A stretch of DNA of 64,000 nucleotides from Pseudanabaena sp. Chao 1811 (GTDB lineage Bacteria; Cyanobacteriota; Cyanobacteriia; Pseudanabaenales; Pseudanabaenaceae), in assembly GCF_027942295.1 (NCBI RefSeq), contig NZ_CP101416.1, positions 2,458,001-2,522,000 of the forward strand. The letters are read 5' to 3'. The notes under the pieces were generated by a model. The model was not told where the DNA came from. It searched no databases and saw only the letters and a program-made list of their open reading frames with translations. Below are positions 16,247 through 24,152 of this stretch, piece after piece (positions within the stretch are counted from its first letter, which is position 1; every line of letters starts with the position of its first letter). The translations under genes were made by a program, and so were the position numbers.

Positions 16247-17491
16247 TTACTTTTTCTTACCACTCAACAAATCATTTCGGAGTTCGATCGCTTCAGTGTA
16301 GTCTGGCTGCAATTCAATTGCCTTATTCAAAGCGTTAAGAGCTTCTTTATCTCTACCTAGATTCGCCAATGCAAGACCTTTACTAAACCAAGAGTTCTGA
16401 ATATCTAAATCTGTGTCGATCTTAACCCAATCAAATTCAACCCTAGTTACTAAAGAATAAGCATTGAGTTTTATTGCTTGGTTAAGTGCCTCTAACGCTT
16501 CTGAGTATTGCCTAACTCTATTAAGAGATACACCTTTAAGATGCCAAACTCTAGAAATTCTAACAGTTGAAATATCTGCTGCACTTAAGTCAAAAGGACT
16601 AACTCTTAGCTGGATATCTCCAGAAACTAGTTTTAGAGATTTGTCAAGGATTAACAAAACCTCGTCATATCTTTTAAGATCCATTAGAATTCTTGCCTTC
16701 TGATAGAAGCGCAAGGAATTCGGTTTATTAAGAAGAATAGCCTTGTCAAGAGAACTAAGAGCCTGTGTATAAAGCTTTTCAGCATCCTCTTTTTGTCCTA
16801 GCCTATCAAGCACTAGCCCTTGCTGCCGCAGAGCCAAACTACGGTTGTATAAATATTCAGAATTCCCAAACTGTCGAGGCAATTTAATCGCTTTGCTATA
16901 GGAAGAAACAGCATCTTGATATAGTTTTAATGCTTCTTGATTGCGTCCTAAATCCTTCTGATAATTTCCTACTTCTCGCAAAGAATTACCAAGCCAATTC
17001 AAAGCATCAGCATCATCAGGATTCAGATCAACTGCTTTTTTATAAGCCTCAACTGCATCTTGATAATATCCACGCCTATAGAGTGCAAGACCTAAATTTT
17101 GCCAAATGATCGGATCGTTAGGCTTAAGTTGAGTAGCTTTATCATAAGAATTAGCAGCCTCTAAATATCGCCCTAGATTACGGAGAGCATCCCCACGTTT
17201 TTTCCAAACAACTGGATCATTAGGCTTAATTCGAGATGCTTTGTCATACTCTTCAAAAGCTTGTCGATATTGCTCAAACTTAAAGCTTTCACTGTCATTT
17301 TTATTCCAAACAGAAGTATCATTGACTGCCTGAGATAACAAAGTAGCTTTTGTCTGAGAAGAGGTTTGGGCTTGAGCTGATTGCAAAAATTGAGGATAGT
17401 TAAGAATAACAGTGGCTAATACTAATTCCAAAAGAAAAGGACAAGATAATTGAACTAGTGAATTAGGCTTTTGGGGCTTAAATTTTTGCAT
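16247..17491 (-). CDS. Exported TPR-repeat protein
   Basis: This 414-residue protein has an N-terminal hydrophobic segment (about residues 20-42, ending AQAQTSSQ), which is a likely signal peptide. The rest is tetratricopeptide repeats; clear units include YDKASRIKPNDPVVWKKRG, YDKATQLKPNDPIIWQNLG, YKKAVDLNPDDADALNWLG and LNKAIELQPDYTEAIELRN. TPR arrays scaffold protein complexes. Its partner is not shown by the sequence. It converges on the kinase gene, with no hairpin in the 18 bp between them, which is unusual for this window. It reads minus strand away from the response regulator region. Confidence 0.88.
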   Translation of the reverse strand: MQKFKPQKPNSLVQLSCPFLLELVLATVILNYPQFLQSAQAQTSSQTKATLLSQAVNDTSVWNKNDSESFKFEQYRQAFEEYDKASRIKPNDPVVWKKRGDALRNLGRYLEAANSYDKATQLKPNDPIIWQNLGLALYRRGYYQDAVEAYKKAVDLNPDDADALNWLGNSLREVGNYQKDLGRNQEALKLYQDAVSSYSKAIKLPRQFGNSEYLYNRSLALRQQGLVLDRLGQKEDAEKLYTQALSSLDKAILLNKPNSLRFYQKARILMDLKRYDEVLLILDKSLKLVSGDIQLRVSPFDLSAADISTVRISRVWHLKGVSLNRVRQYSEALEALNQAIKLNAYSLVTRVEFDWVKIDTDLDIQNSWFSKGLALANLGRDKEALNALNKAIELQPDYTEAIELRNDLLSGKKK

Positions 17492-17588
17492 AGCCTATAA
17501 CCTGATTAATCGCTAAATCTCATAAATTTATAACAATTAGAACATACACACGAAAAATCTAGCAACAAATATTAAATTTGCTTTGCTT

Positions 17589-18287
17589 TTATGAGTAGGA
17601 ATCAATCAAACCATGTTGCAGGGCATAGCGGACTAATTCAGTGCGGCTACTTGTACCTGTTTTGCTAAATAAACGGCTGACATATTTCTCAACATTACGA
17701 ATAGTCGTACCAAGACGTTTAGCAATTTCTTTATTCATTAAACCTTCAACCACCAGCTCTAATACACTTTGTTCGCGGGGCGTAAATTCAATTTTGATCG
17801 GTGGCGGCGTGACATTAATAGCAGGCTTTTGTTTGAGAAGAGCCTTGATTTCCGCCAGTTGTCCAGCAAGATCTGTGATTTCTGAGGTGTTGCTATTTGC
17901 GGTAACAGCTTGCATAGCACGACGGGCAATTAAATTTTCAGCGATCGCTACTAGCTCATCGGGATCAAAGGGTTTCGATAGGTAAGCATCACAACCAGCG
18001 TTATAGCCTTCGATGCGATCTTTTGTCATGCCCTTAGCGGTCAAAAATACGACGGGCAGGTTTAAGAACCTAACATCCTCACGCATTTGCTTCAGAAACT
18101 CATACCCACTTACCTGCGGCATCATGATGTCCGAAATCACCAGATCTGGTGTAGTTTGCTCTAGCAGTTGCCACGCATCCCTTGCGTTGTTAGCAACCTG
18201 CACCGCAAAGCCACTGTCTTCGAGATAGGCTTGCACAGCTTCTCTGAGACCTGGTTCATCATCCACAAGTAGGATATGTCCTGACAT
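17589..18287 (-). CDS. NarL/LuxR-type response regulator (Ycf29-like)
   Basis: The protein of 232 residues has an N-terminal receiver (about 4-120) with the acidic pocket in LLVDDEPG, phospho-acceptor Asp in DLVISDIMMP, Thr/Ser in LTAKG and Lys in LSKPFDPDELV. A LuxR/GerE DNA-binding domain (about 165-232) follows with FTPREQSVLELVVEGLMNKE and RLGTTIRNVEKYVSRLF. The layout matches the Ycf29/TctD-type regulators of cyanobacteria and red-algal plastids, but that symbol is not certain. The ATG at 18287 has AAGGAT at 6 bp and places the receiver at the very start; an upstream extension to 18389 is unlike the family. No adjacent histidine kinase is seen. The 306-bp gap upstream (18288-18593) has no gene. 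Confidence 0.92.
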   Translation of the reverse strand: MSGHILLVDDEPGLREAVQAYLEDSGFAVQVANNARDAWQLLEQTTPDLVISDIMMPQVSGYEFLKQMREDVRFLNLPVVFLTAKGMTKDRIEGYNAGCDAYLSKPFDPDELVAIAENLIARRAMQAVTANSNTSEITDLAGQLAEIKALLKQKPAINVTPPPIKIEFTPREQSVLELVVEGLMNKEIAKRLGTTIRNVEKYVSRLFSKTGTSSRTELVRYALQHGLIDSYS

Positions 18288-18593
18288 AGTTATCCTTAAT
18301 TTTCCTTTAATTCGGCGATTGATTCGGCGATCGCTATATTTACCACTATATATCAATAAGAAGGTGGCAGTCAGCAGAGGCGATCGCAAAGGGTTGCCCT
18401 AGTTAAACACTCACATTATTTTCTGATTTCTCTGGTTGAGAGATCGCCTATCACTACGTTTAGTGTGAGATCGCACAATAGATATTACACATACTCAGAA
18501 AAATCATATCTTTGCTTACTTTTTGGCTAAATCAAAAAAACACATACCAAGCATCAAGATCGAAAACCTTCTTACCGAAATCTATGACCACAT

Positions 18594-18650
18594 TTGTATC
18601 AAAACAGATCATTAAACCGCTATGCGGTTTAATGATCTGTTTTGATACAA
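18594..18650. terminator. Perfect 27-bp hairpin ending the vWA/NAD operon
   Basis: Arms of 27 bp with no mismatch enclose TAT (TAAACCGC-TAT-GCGGTTTA in the centre). It starts 4 bp past the vWA stop codon and is the obvious transcription end of the ten-gene minus-strand array that begins at 26689. No comparable hairpin occurs between the genes of that array. Confidence 0.8.
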
Positions 18651-18654
18651 TTTT

Positions 18655-19428
18655 CTATCCTCCAAATCCTCCAAGAGAATTAAAATTAGCAGCACTCTGA
18701 CTTGCTCGCATTGCTGACTGTGAGAAGACCTGAAAGGCTTTTCTGATTTCAGCATCACTATTAGCAGGAGTAAGAATCCATTCATCACGGATTCCCATTT
18801 CTTGAAATACTTTCCGAAAATCCGTAGAGCCATCATCAATACCCATCGCCGCAATAATGTGATTTTCCATCCGCAACATATCTTTAGCGATCGCGGCAAC
18901 ATCTTTAGCACTATGACGGCTCGAATGACAATCATCGCCATCGGTAATAATGAGGGTGACAGTACGCACTGGCACACCATTATCAGAGAATTCCTGCGCT
19001 TTGGCTAAAACCGTTCCCAATAACACCACCGTCTGATCGTAAAGGGGAGTACCTTGATTGGGAGTGTAATTTTTAGTATCCATCCTGATTGCCTGTGCGA
19101 TCGGGCAGTAGGGATAAAGAACAGTTCCATTCAAATAACGATTGTGGATAAGAATATTATCCTGTTGCTGCGAAGAAGTTAGCGCATCTATGACAGAGTT
19201 ATGTCCGCCACGCACAGCTTGAGCATTACCTGCATATTGAATCGAACCAGAGTCATCGGGCATAATCGTTACTAGCACAACTTCGCTAGACATGACATCA
19301 TCAACATGAATGCCAAGCCCCGCTTGAATTTGTGCGCCGAGGTCATAAACAGTCAATGCTTGCAAAGATTCATTAGAAATGGTTCCGTCATCTAATGCTG
19401 ATTGGAAGAGGTCGTTAATGTTAGTCAT
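18655..19428 (-). CDS. von Willebrand factor A domain protein (TerY-like)
   Basis: The 257-residue protein is almost one vWA domain. The metal-ion-dependent adhesion site is seen in MPDDSGSIQ (D-x-S-x-S), with a further conserved Thr in NQGTPLYDQTVVLLG and Asp in LIITDGDDCH. It resembles TerY-type vWA proteins. ATG 19428 is chosen; the frame to 19476 adds a sequence unlike the family. It is the last gene of the array. A PP2C gene and a kinase-zinc-ribbon gene of the same array complete what is described as the TerY-P triad (Anantharaman and Aravind's analysis of ter systems). A 188-bp MITE-like element separates it from the next gene upstream, which may alter its expression. Confidence 0.85.
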   Translation of the reverse strand: MTNINDLFQSALDDGTISNESLQALTVYDLGAQIQAGLGIHVDDVMSSEVVLVTIMPDDSGSIQYAGNAQAVRGGHNSVIDALTSSQQQDNILIHNRYLNGTVLYPYCPIAQAIRMDTKNYTPNQGTPLYDQTVVLLGTVLAKAQEFSDNGVPVRTVTLIITDGDDCHSSRHSAKDVAAIAKDMLRMENHIIAAMGIDDGSTDFRKVFQEMGIRDEWILTPANSDAEIRKAFQVFSQSAMRASQSAANFNSLGGFGG

Positions 19429-19534
19429 GATAATTGGTGATAGGTAATTGATAACTGAATAATTACGAATTATCAATTACGAATTACGAATGAGATTTTA
19501 ATTCGTAATTGACTTGTTTTTCCCTTGTTTTTCC

Positions 19535-19722
19535 GTAACTGCTCAACCTAGAAGAATCAACAAAAAACAGTGTTCATATAACTGGCAAATTACTGATTAT
19601 CTTTATAAATTAATAAATAAAATAGTAATTTATCGTTTACTTAATGAGAATGGAATCATTTAGATGTTTTTTGATGCATCAAAATGGCTGAAACCTTTAT
19701 TTCTTCTAGGTTGAGCAATTAC
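19535..19722. mobile_element. MITE-like element with 22-bp inverted ends and 8-bp target duplication
   Basis: The inverted ends are 22 bp (left GTAACTGCTCAACCTAG..., right ...CTAGGTTGAGCAATTAC) with one mismatch. A perfect 8-bp direct repeat, GTTTTTCC, flanks it at 19527-19534 and 19723-19730. The 188-bp body is AT-rich, has no open frame and no transposase. This is a textbook non-autonomous transposon derivative. An 8-bp duplication suits IS4-, ISAs1- or IS256-type families; which one is not decidable here. It has landed inside the operon between the OGFr-like and vWA genes. Just upstream, 19440-19515 holds AT-rich ATTACGAATT-type repeats. Confidence 0.85.
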
Positions 19723-19734
19723 GTTTTTCCTTTC

Positions 19735-20247
19735 TTAAACTGCTTTCTCCCAAAATTCCATCGTGTTAGGAGCGATCGCTTTAGGATCTTCTCGATAGAG
19801 TTCTTGCAAACAAGCTAGGAAAGCTTTAGCATAGGCTTTTAAACCTAAGAGAGAAAGGCTACGGAGAATACGAGTAATTCTTAGATGGTTGTGATTCATT
19901 GGGCGGAGCCAATATTGTTGGCGTGAATCAAAGTTGGCGGCTTTGGAAATCTGTACTCCCAACTCTTGAGAAGTGACGCATTGTAATCCGTAAAAATCGA
20001 GTAATAACTTGAAGGAACGATATAATCTTCTACGAAGTTCTTTGTCTGCAAGAAATGCCTCAATTACAGTTTCGTCAAGGATGGGAGCATTAGCGCTAAA
20101 TTTACTCGGTTCGGGAAGAGGGAATAGCCATTGAATGTAGTTATGTACGTTTTCAAAGTGCCTATAGTCCCAAGTCCAAATCTCTGCAATACTGCGCCCT
20201 TCAGGATTAGCCGACTCACCACGATAAAAAGATAGTAAAGTGCTCAT
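19735..20247 (-). CDS. OGFr_N-like (opioid growth factor receptor-related) protein
   Basis: This 170-residue protein has the OGFr N-terminal domain signature. FYRGESANPEGRSIAEIWTW is followed by ENVHNYIQWLFPLPEPSKFSANAPIL, where W-D/H-F-I-Q-W-L-F-P and the P-S-F-x-x-x-A-P-x-L run are hallmarks. The remainder is helical, ending in a LRITRILRSLSLLGL segment. Bacterial members have no established biochemical role. Being placed in the NAD/ADP-ribose and TerY-P array suggests a part in the same process. The MITE lies 12 bp past its stop. The domain assignment is by pattern memory but the motif is distinctive. Confidence 0.82.
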   Translation of the reverse strand: MSTLLSFYRGESANPEGRSIAEIWTWDYRHFENVHNYIQWLFPLPEPSKFSANAPILDETVIEAFLADKELRRRLYRSFKLLLDFYGLQCVTSQELGVQISKAANFDSRQQYWLRPMNHNHLRITRILRSLSLLGLKAYAKAFLACLQELYREDPKAIAPNTMEFWEKAV

Positions 20248-20292
20248 AGACTTACCTCATGATTTTTGATTTGTGTCCATTTTAGCTAGATT

Positions 20293-20454
20293 TTAGCTAG
20301 ATAATAAACGCTCAAAAAAGCCTTTCTTGAGTTGAATTGTTTCTAAATATTCTCTGAGCAAGCGTTCAGTTAATTCTGAACTGGTGGTATTCTCTTGAGC
20401 AAGAATTGCCACCAGATATCTTTCTATCTCATTATCAAGATTAATGCTCATCAT
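20293..20454 (-). CDS. Small 53-residue protein, possibly ribbon-helix-helix
   Basis: This short gene encodes MMSINLDNEIERYLVAILAQ, followed by ENTTSSELTERLLREYLETI and a basic tail ending FFERLLSS. A strong ribosome site (TTTAGGAG) lies 9 bp before the ATG, and the gene sits 27 bp past the nicotinamidase-like gene and 45 bp ahead of the OGFr gene, all on one strand. The start N-x-D/E then helices resembles small RHH antitoxins such as the protein at 21974-22267, without being a clear match. No toxin of the usual kind is next to it. It is a real small gene on spacing and ribosome-site evidence; function is unknown. Confidence 0.72.
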   Translation of the reverse strand: MMSINLDNEIERYLVAILAQENTTSSELTERLLREYLETIQLKKGFFERLLSS

Positions 20455-20481
20455 TAGATTAATCTCCTAAAGAATTGGAGT

Positions 20482-21534
20482 TTATACAAGATTAAGATCT
20501 GCCCAAGATTCCATTTGGTCAGTAGATTTGACAAGGTGCATACCTGAATCCGCAAAGCGTTGAAATGCGGCATCCGCTTGATCGGTGTAATCGACCACAT
20601 TAGGAACGACCACAGGCGAAGTACAATCTTCGAGCAGATAGACTTTCTTGGCAAGTTTTGGATCATGAGCAAGAATTTCGCTTAGTAAATCTTGAATAGT
20701 CCATGCCACGCAATGGCTCTTGGCTTGCCCCGCAATGATTACCGCATCAAATTCCAGTAACCTTTGCAAAAAGCGTGTATTTTTCTGAGCGATTGGTCTG
20801 CCATCGGCTCCATCCATTACTTCAGGGCGCAATACCGAATAATTCTCAGTGAGAGGATTGCCTCCTTTAATCTCGAAGTTAGTCTGACTGTGCCTTGCAA
20901 TATTGTGGAAAAACATTGCTTCTTCAACAGAAGATACGAGCGCGTGACCGATGCCGCCGAGCATGGAGTGATATGCCCAAACCGTAAGCGGAAACTTGCC
21001 TTCATCGCTAAGCTTCTGCACATAATGCAAGGCGTGGCGCTGAATTGCCATGTAATTACCCTTGGCGAGACTATAGGCGATCGCAGGATTTACTTTCCAC
21101 TTGCCTTGCTGCACATCTTCTAAAGTAATCGATGTAGCATTGGGGATCGGATGTTCACCCGCATCGTTTACCCAAAAGATGGGATGGAAGATTTGCATGG
21201 CAGTATGAGTGTCCATTGTGGGCGCGATTTCGCTGATGTGGTGGAGATTGCGATAGATAAATTCGCAAAGGCGCACATTATCCTCGATCGCACCAGTACC
21301 AGAGCGTCCACCGACATATAGCTCATGATCAGGAATACAAAAGGTATTCTGCACATCGATCGCCATCAAACAAATTTTCTTGCGATCCTTTGCGGCGGGT
21401 GCGATGCCATGTTGTTTCGCCCATGCTTCGGCTTGGTTAGCCCGATCTTGGTAAGGAACGCGCCATACCGATCCGACTTTGTGGTGATCGAAAAAGGCGG
21501 GAATGGGAAGTTGAGTAAAAATTTGAGTAGTCAT
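20482..21534 (-). CDS. Nicotinamidase/isochorismatase-family cysteine hydrolase
   Basis: The family fold is shown by the Asp in CLMAIDVQNTF, the PTMDTHTAMQIFHPIFW segment with metal-binding His/Asp-like residues, a Gly-rich segment and the nucleophile Cys in AGQAKSHCVAW, giving the D-K-C type active site. Nicotinamidase turns nicotinamide into nicotinate and feeds NAD salvage. At 350 residues it is much longer than the common 180-220, because of an insertion of about 100 residues in the middle (about 130-225); so its substrate could differ. It sits with two ADP-ribosylglycohydrolases and opposite an NrtR-type regulator, which supports an NAD-related role. It is followed after 27 bp by the 53-residue gene. 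Confidence 0.82.
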   Translation of the reverse strand: MTTQIFTQLPIPAFFDHHKVGSVWRVPYQDRANQAEAWAKQHGIAPAAKDRKKICLMAIDVQNTFCIPDHELYVGGRSGTGAIEDNVRLCEFIYRNLHHISEIAPTMDTHTAMQIFHPIFWVNDAGEHPIPNATSITLEDVQQGKWKVNPAIAYSLAKGNYMAIQRHALHYVQKLSDEGKFPLTVWAYHSMLGGIGHALVSSVEEAMFFHNIARHSQTNFEIKGGNPLTENYSVLRPEVMDGADGRPIAQKNTRFLQRLLEFDAVIIAGQAKSHCVAWTIQDLLSEILAHDPKLAKKVYLLEDCTSPVVVPNVVDYTDQADAAFQRFADSGMHLVKSTDQMESWADLNLV

Positions 21535-21560
21535 TTTAATGTTTCTCCGTTGTTTAAACG

Positions 21561-21977
21561 TTAGACAAGTACATTTACAAAAGGTTGATTGCGATAACGG
21601 CGATATACTTGGAAATCTTTATCGAAAGTAGCGATCTTAGGTATATCAAGTCTTTCAGAAATAGCAACTAGGGATAAATCGGCAAAGTCAGCCTTGCGAT
21701 CGGCATACTTTTCATTCAGTTCGGCAATTCTACTGAAATCCCAAAGAGTTAGGGATTGATGGATATAGACTTCGGTTATCAAATCTTCCAGAAACTCATT
21801 TTGGGCGCGATAATCAAAATTGAGTAACCAAATAGCTTCAGTAATACAGGCAGTTGTGGTAATTAGTTGGCTTGTGCATTTTAGAAAGAATTCATACACT
21901 AAGCTATGATGACTATCCCTTTTGTTGTAGAAAGAGACAAAAGCGCAACTATCAACAAGAATAGAGGGATAATTCAT
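21561..21977 (-). CDS. PIN-domain toxin (VapC-like RNase)
   Basis: A 138-residue PIN domain: first acidic site in ILVDSCAFVSFYN, second Asp/Glu in TACITEAIWLL, then ADFADLSLVAISE and the last strand KIATFDKDF. These four acidic positions coordinate the metal in VapC-type ribonucleases. Its start overlaps the stop of the upstream antitoxin-like gene by 4 bp (ATGA), the usual arrangement of a VapBC pair. The pair lies within the NAD/TerY-P operon, between the kinase and the nicotinamidase-like gene. Growth control by cleavage of tRNA or rRNA is the family role; the actual target is unknown. Confidence 0.9.
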   Translation of the reverse strand: MNYPSILVDSCAFVSFYNKRDSHHSLVYEFFLKCTSQLITTTACITEAIWLLNFDYRAQNEFLEDLITEVYIHQSLTLWDFSRIAELNEKYADRKADFADLSLVAISERLDIPKIATFDKDFQVYRRYRNQPFVNVLV

Positions 21978-22267
21978 GACTGCTCCGATATTCTTTTATG
22001 CTTGTTCTCAATCTGTTCAGCAATAATTGCTTTGCGAACATCCCGATCTGAAAGATCAGCCCGACCTTCCGCAAAATATCGAGGTCTCCCACGCCTTTGT
22101 TCTGCTTCCTTCAATTTTTCCATAACTGTTTTAGGTTTACTGGGTTGTTGCAAGCGATCGCTAATGAATTGCTTGATTAGCTCTTCAGGTGTTGTCTGTT
22201 GCTGCGAAGAAAGTCGATTCAGCTCACTGAGCATTTCTTCATCTAAACTTAATTGAATTGTTTGCAT
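21974..22267 (-). CDS. Antitoxin of the VapBC-type pair
   Basis: The 97-residue protein begins MQTIQLSLDEEMLSELNRLS, with a short strand then two helices as in ribbon-helix-helix antitoxins, and then a basic and acidic tail (GRPRYFAEGRADLSDRD) that would wrap the toxin. It is coupled to the PIN toxin by a 4-bp stop-start overlap. Its own start lies 18 bp past the kinase stop codon, so in the array it is cotranscribed with the phosphorylation genes and may be regulated both by itself and from the operon promoter. Family assignment is by context and N-terminal pattern. Confidence 0.8.
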   Translation of the reverse strand: MQTIQLSLDEEMLSELNRLSSQQQTTPEELIKQFISDRLQQPSKPKTVMEKLKEAEQRRGRPRYFAEGRADLSDRDVRKAIIAEQIENKHKRISEQS

Positions 22268-22285
22268 TTTCTTTTCTCCTAACTT

Positions 22286-24142
22286 CTAAGCTAATTGTAA
22301 CTGCAAAATCTTTTGTGAGTGAATCACATAGATACCTTGTGAACCTACAATTAAGGAACATCCGCTATCGACGTAGGTTTCTGTCTCAGGAAAGGTTTTG
22401 GTAATCATAATCTGTCGATTATTTACCTCAATTCTAACGATGCCCTCATCAGTGGGAACGAATAGCCAATTAGCGATCGCACTGCCTCCGTGAATATTCA
22501 TCAACCATGTAATATCTCCTTTAGGTGCGGCAATTGTGGCAACTAACTCACCTGTGGGACGCAATGCGGAAACTCGATGGATGATATTGCTTTGCTCTTG
22601 GGTGATGGTGAAGAACCAGCAGATGTCATTGCTAAAGGCACAATTTGCATCAATTAGTTCTCCTTGAATGGGTGGAATCTTTACGCGATCGCCTATTCCT
22701 GAACGCTTAGCATCAAAAGTGAAAGCAACACTGATATTACCTGCGCGATAAAAGCCAAAACCGAAGGTTTCGCCAATCCAGAATTGAGTTTGTCCTTCGA
22801 GAATATCTCCGATATATTCATTCCCTAGCTTGCCATCACGGAGTAATTGACCTTGATCAAGCCAATAGCGATAGAAGGAGTTAGCACGGATTAACTCGGC
22901 GGCGATCGTTTGTGGTTGTCCTTGATTGAGCATAATGGCTTTTCCTTGCTTGGCAAGGATTGTAGACTGACCAAAGATGGTGAATTTAATATTAGCATCG
23001 AGTTCTCCTGACAATAAAACTGCGTTGTCTTCGCGTTTAAATTCGTGGTTAACGTGATAGAGATAATTGAGAGAATTATTTTGTAAAGCGACTTGCAGAA
23101 TTACGCCTTCAGTTTGGAATATATGGATAACTTTACATTTTTCCTCACCCCCTGCCCCTCTCCCAGAGGTAGATGGGAGAACTGCAATTAGAGGCGCACA
23201 AATTGGGCAAGTAGTCCTTAAATGTTCGATTCCACATTGATTGCACTTTGTCCAAACCATTGATTCGAGTAGTGATTTTGGGAAATCTCCGCGCCAATCT
23301 TTTTCAAAGCAGTTATGAAAATGGTGTAATAAATCATCGGATAGAACCTTGTAAGGAATTGCAGGTTTGGGATAGCGCACATCGGGATGAAAGATTGTAA
23401 TGCGTTGCAAAGGTCTTGCCCCGTGAGGGATCTGTGAGGCTTGCGATTTGGGCTTGTATACGCCGCCATAGGGATCGACATAGAGGAGGCTCTGCATGAA
23501 CATGACCGTGAAGGCGTACCAATCGGATTCAGGATTATGGGGACTGATGAGAATTGGTTGATTGGCGTTGCGATCGCACAGCATAGGGTCAACAAATCGT
23601 GCCGTAAACACCTGACAGGGAAATTGCCCAAACTGAAAGGAATCCGCATCAATGAGGTTAACTTGATTTTGAGAGACCAATAGATTCAAATCATTAAAAT
23701 CGCCAATCGTGACATTTGCTTGATGGATTTTTAAAACTGTTTCGTGTAAGTCGCGAAATAGGCTAGTCACAAATTGCTGTGAGATGGCGTTGGTGTTGCG
23801 GTAAGTGCGATCGCTATATTTCAAAAGTGGCACTGTATTTTGCAAGAAGGGCATTGCATAGCCCAAGATCATTCCCTGTTTATCTGTGGCTAAAGCTTCA
23901 GGTTTAATCACCCTCGCAGGTAGATTTTGTGGAAAATCAGGGAGCTTTTGCTGATGGAGCGATAATCTCGCTTGAGCCGCTAATTGTTCTTGAGGTGATA
24001 ACTGATAATCAGGATGATCGGCGGTTTTAAATAGTTTGAGAACCTTACCATTTTTGAGATCATAGATATCCGCTTCGCCACCTTTGCCGATCGCATTTTT
24101 AGGATTAACTTTAATTCGCTTTTGATTGAGATAGATATCCAT
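22286..24142 (-). CDS. Protein kinase with zinc ribbon and C-terminal beta-rich domain (TerY-P kinase)
   Basis: The N-terminal part (about residues 15-290) is a divergent kinase: GKGGEADIY glycine loop, Lys in GKVLKLFK, catalytic loop IGDFNDLNLLV with Asp and Asn at the usual spacing, and metal loop LIDADSF in place of DFG. A four-cysteine zinc ribbon follows at about 310-328 (KCNQCGIEHLRTTCPICA). The last 280 residues are beta-rich and may form a propeller-like fold. Kinases with a C-terminal zinc ribbon belong to the TerY-P triad with a vWA and a PP2C protein; both are encoded in this array. Autophosphorylation or phosphorylation of array proteins is inferred. The gap to the ADP-ribosylglycohydrolase gene is 10 bp. 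Confidence 0.88.
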   Translation of the reverse strand: MDIYLNQKRIKVNPKNAIGKGGEADIYDLKNGKVLKLFKTADHPDYQLSPQEQLAAQARLSLHQQKLPDFPQNLPARVIKPEALATDKQGMILGYAMPFLQNTVPLLKYSDRTYRNTNAISQQFVTSLFRDLHETVLKIHQANVTIGDFNDLNLLVSQNQVNLIDADSFQFGQFPCQVFTARFVDPMLCDRNANQPILISPHNPESDWYAFTVMFMQSLLYVDPYGGVYKPKSQASQIPHGARPLQRITIFHPDVRYPKPAIPYKVLSDDLLHHFHNCFEKDWRGDFPKSLLESMVWTKCNQCGIEHLRTTCPICAPLIAVLPSTSGRGAGGEEKCKVIHIFQTEGVILQVALQNNSLNYLYHVNHEFKREDNAVLLSGELDANIKFTIFGQSTILAKQGKAIMLNQGQPQTIAAELIRANSFYRYWLDQGQLLRDGKLGNEYIGDILEGQTQFWIGETFGFGFYRAGNISVAFTFDAKRSGIGDRVKIPPIQGELIDANCAFSNDICWFFTITQEQSNIIHRVSALRPTGELVATIAAPKGDITWLMNIHGGSAIANWLFVPTDEGIVRIEVNNRQIMITKTFPETETYVDSGCSLIVGSQGIYVIHSQKILQLQLA

Positions 24143-24152
24143 GATTTTGCGC

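Noticed and set aside
19536-19721. An ordinary terminator for the OGFr-like gene
   Set aside because: The inverted repeats are 144 bp apart and flanked by an 8-bp target duplication, which fits a transposable element.
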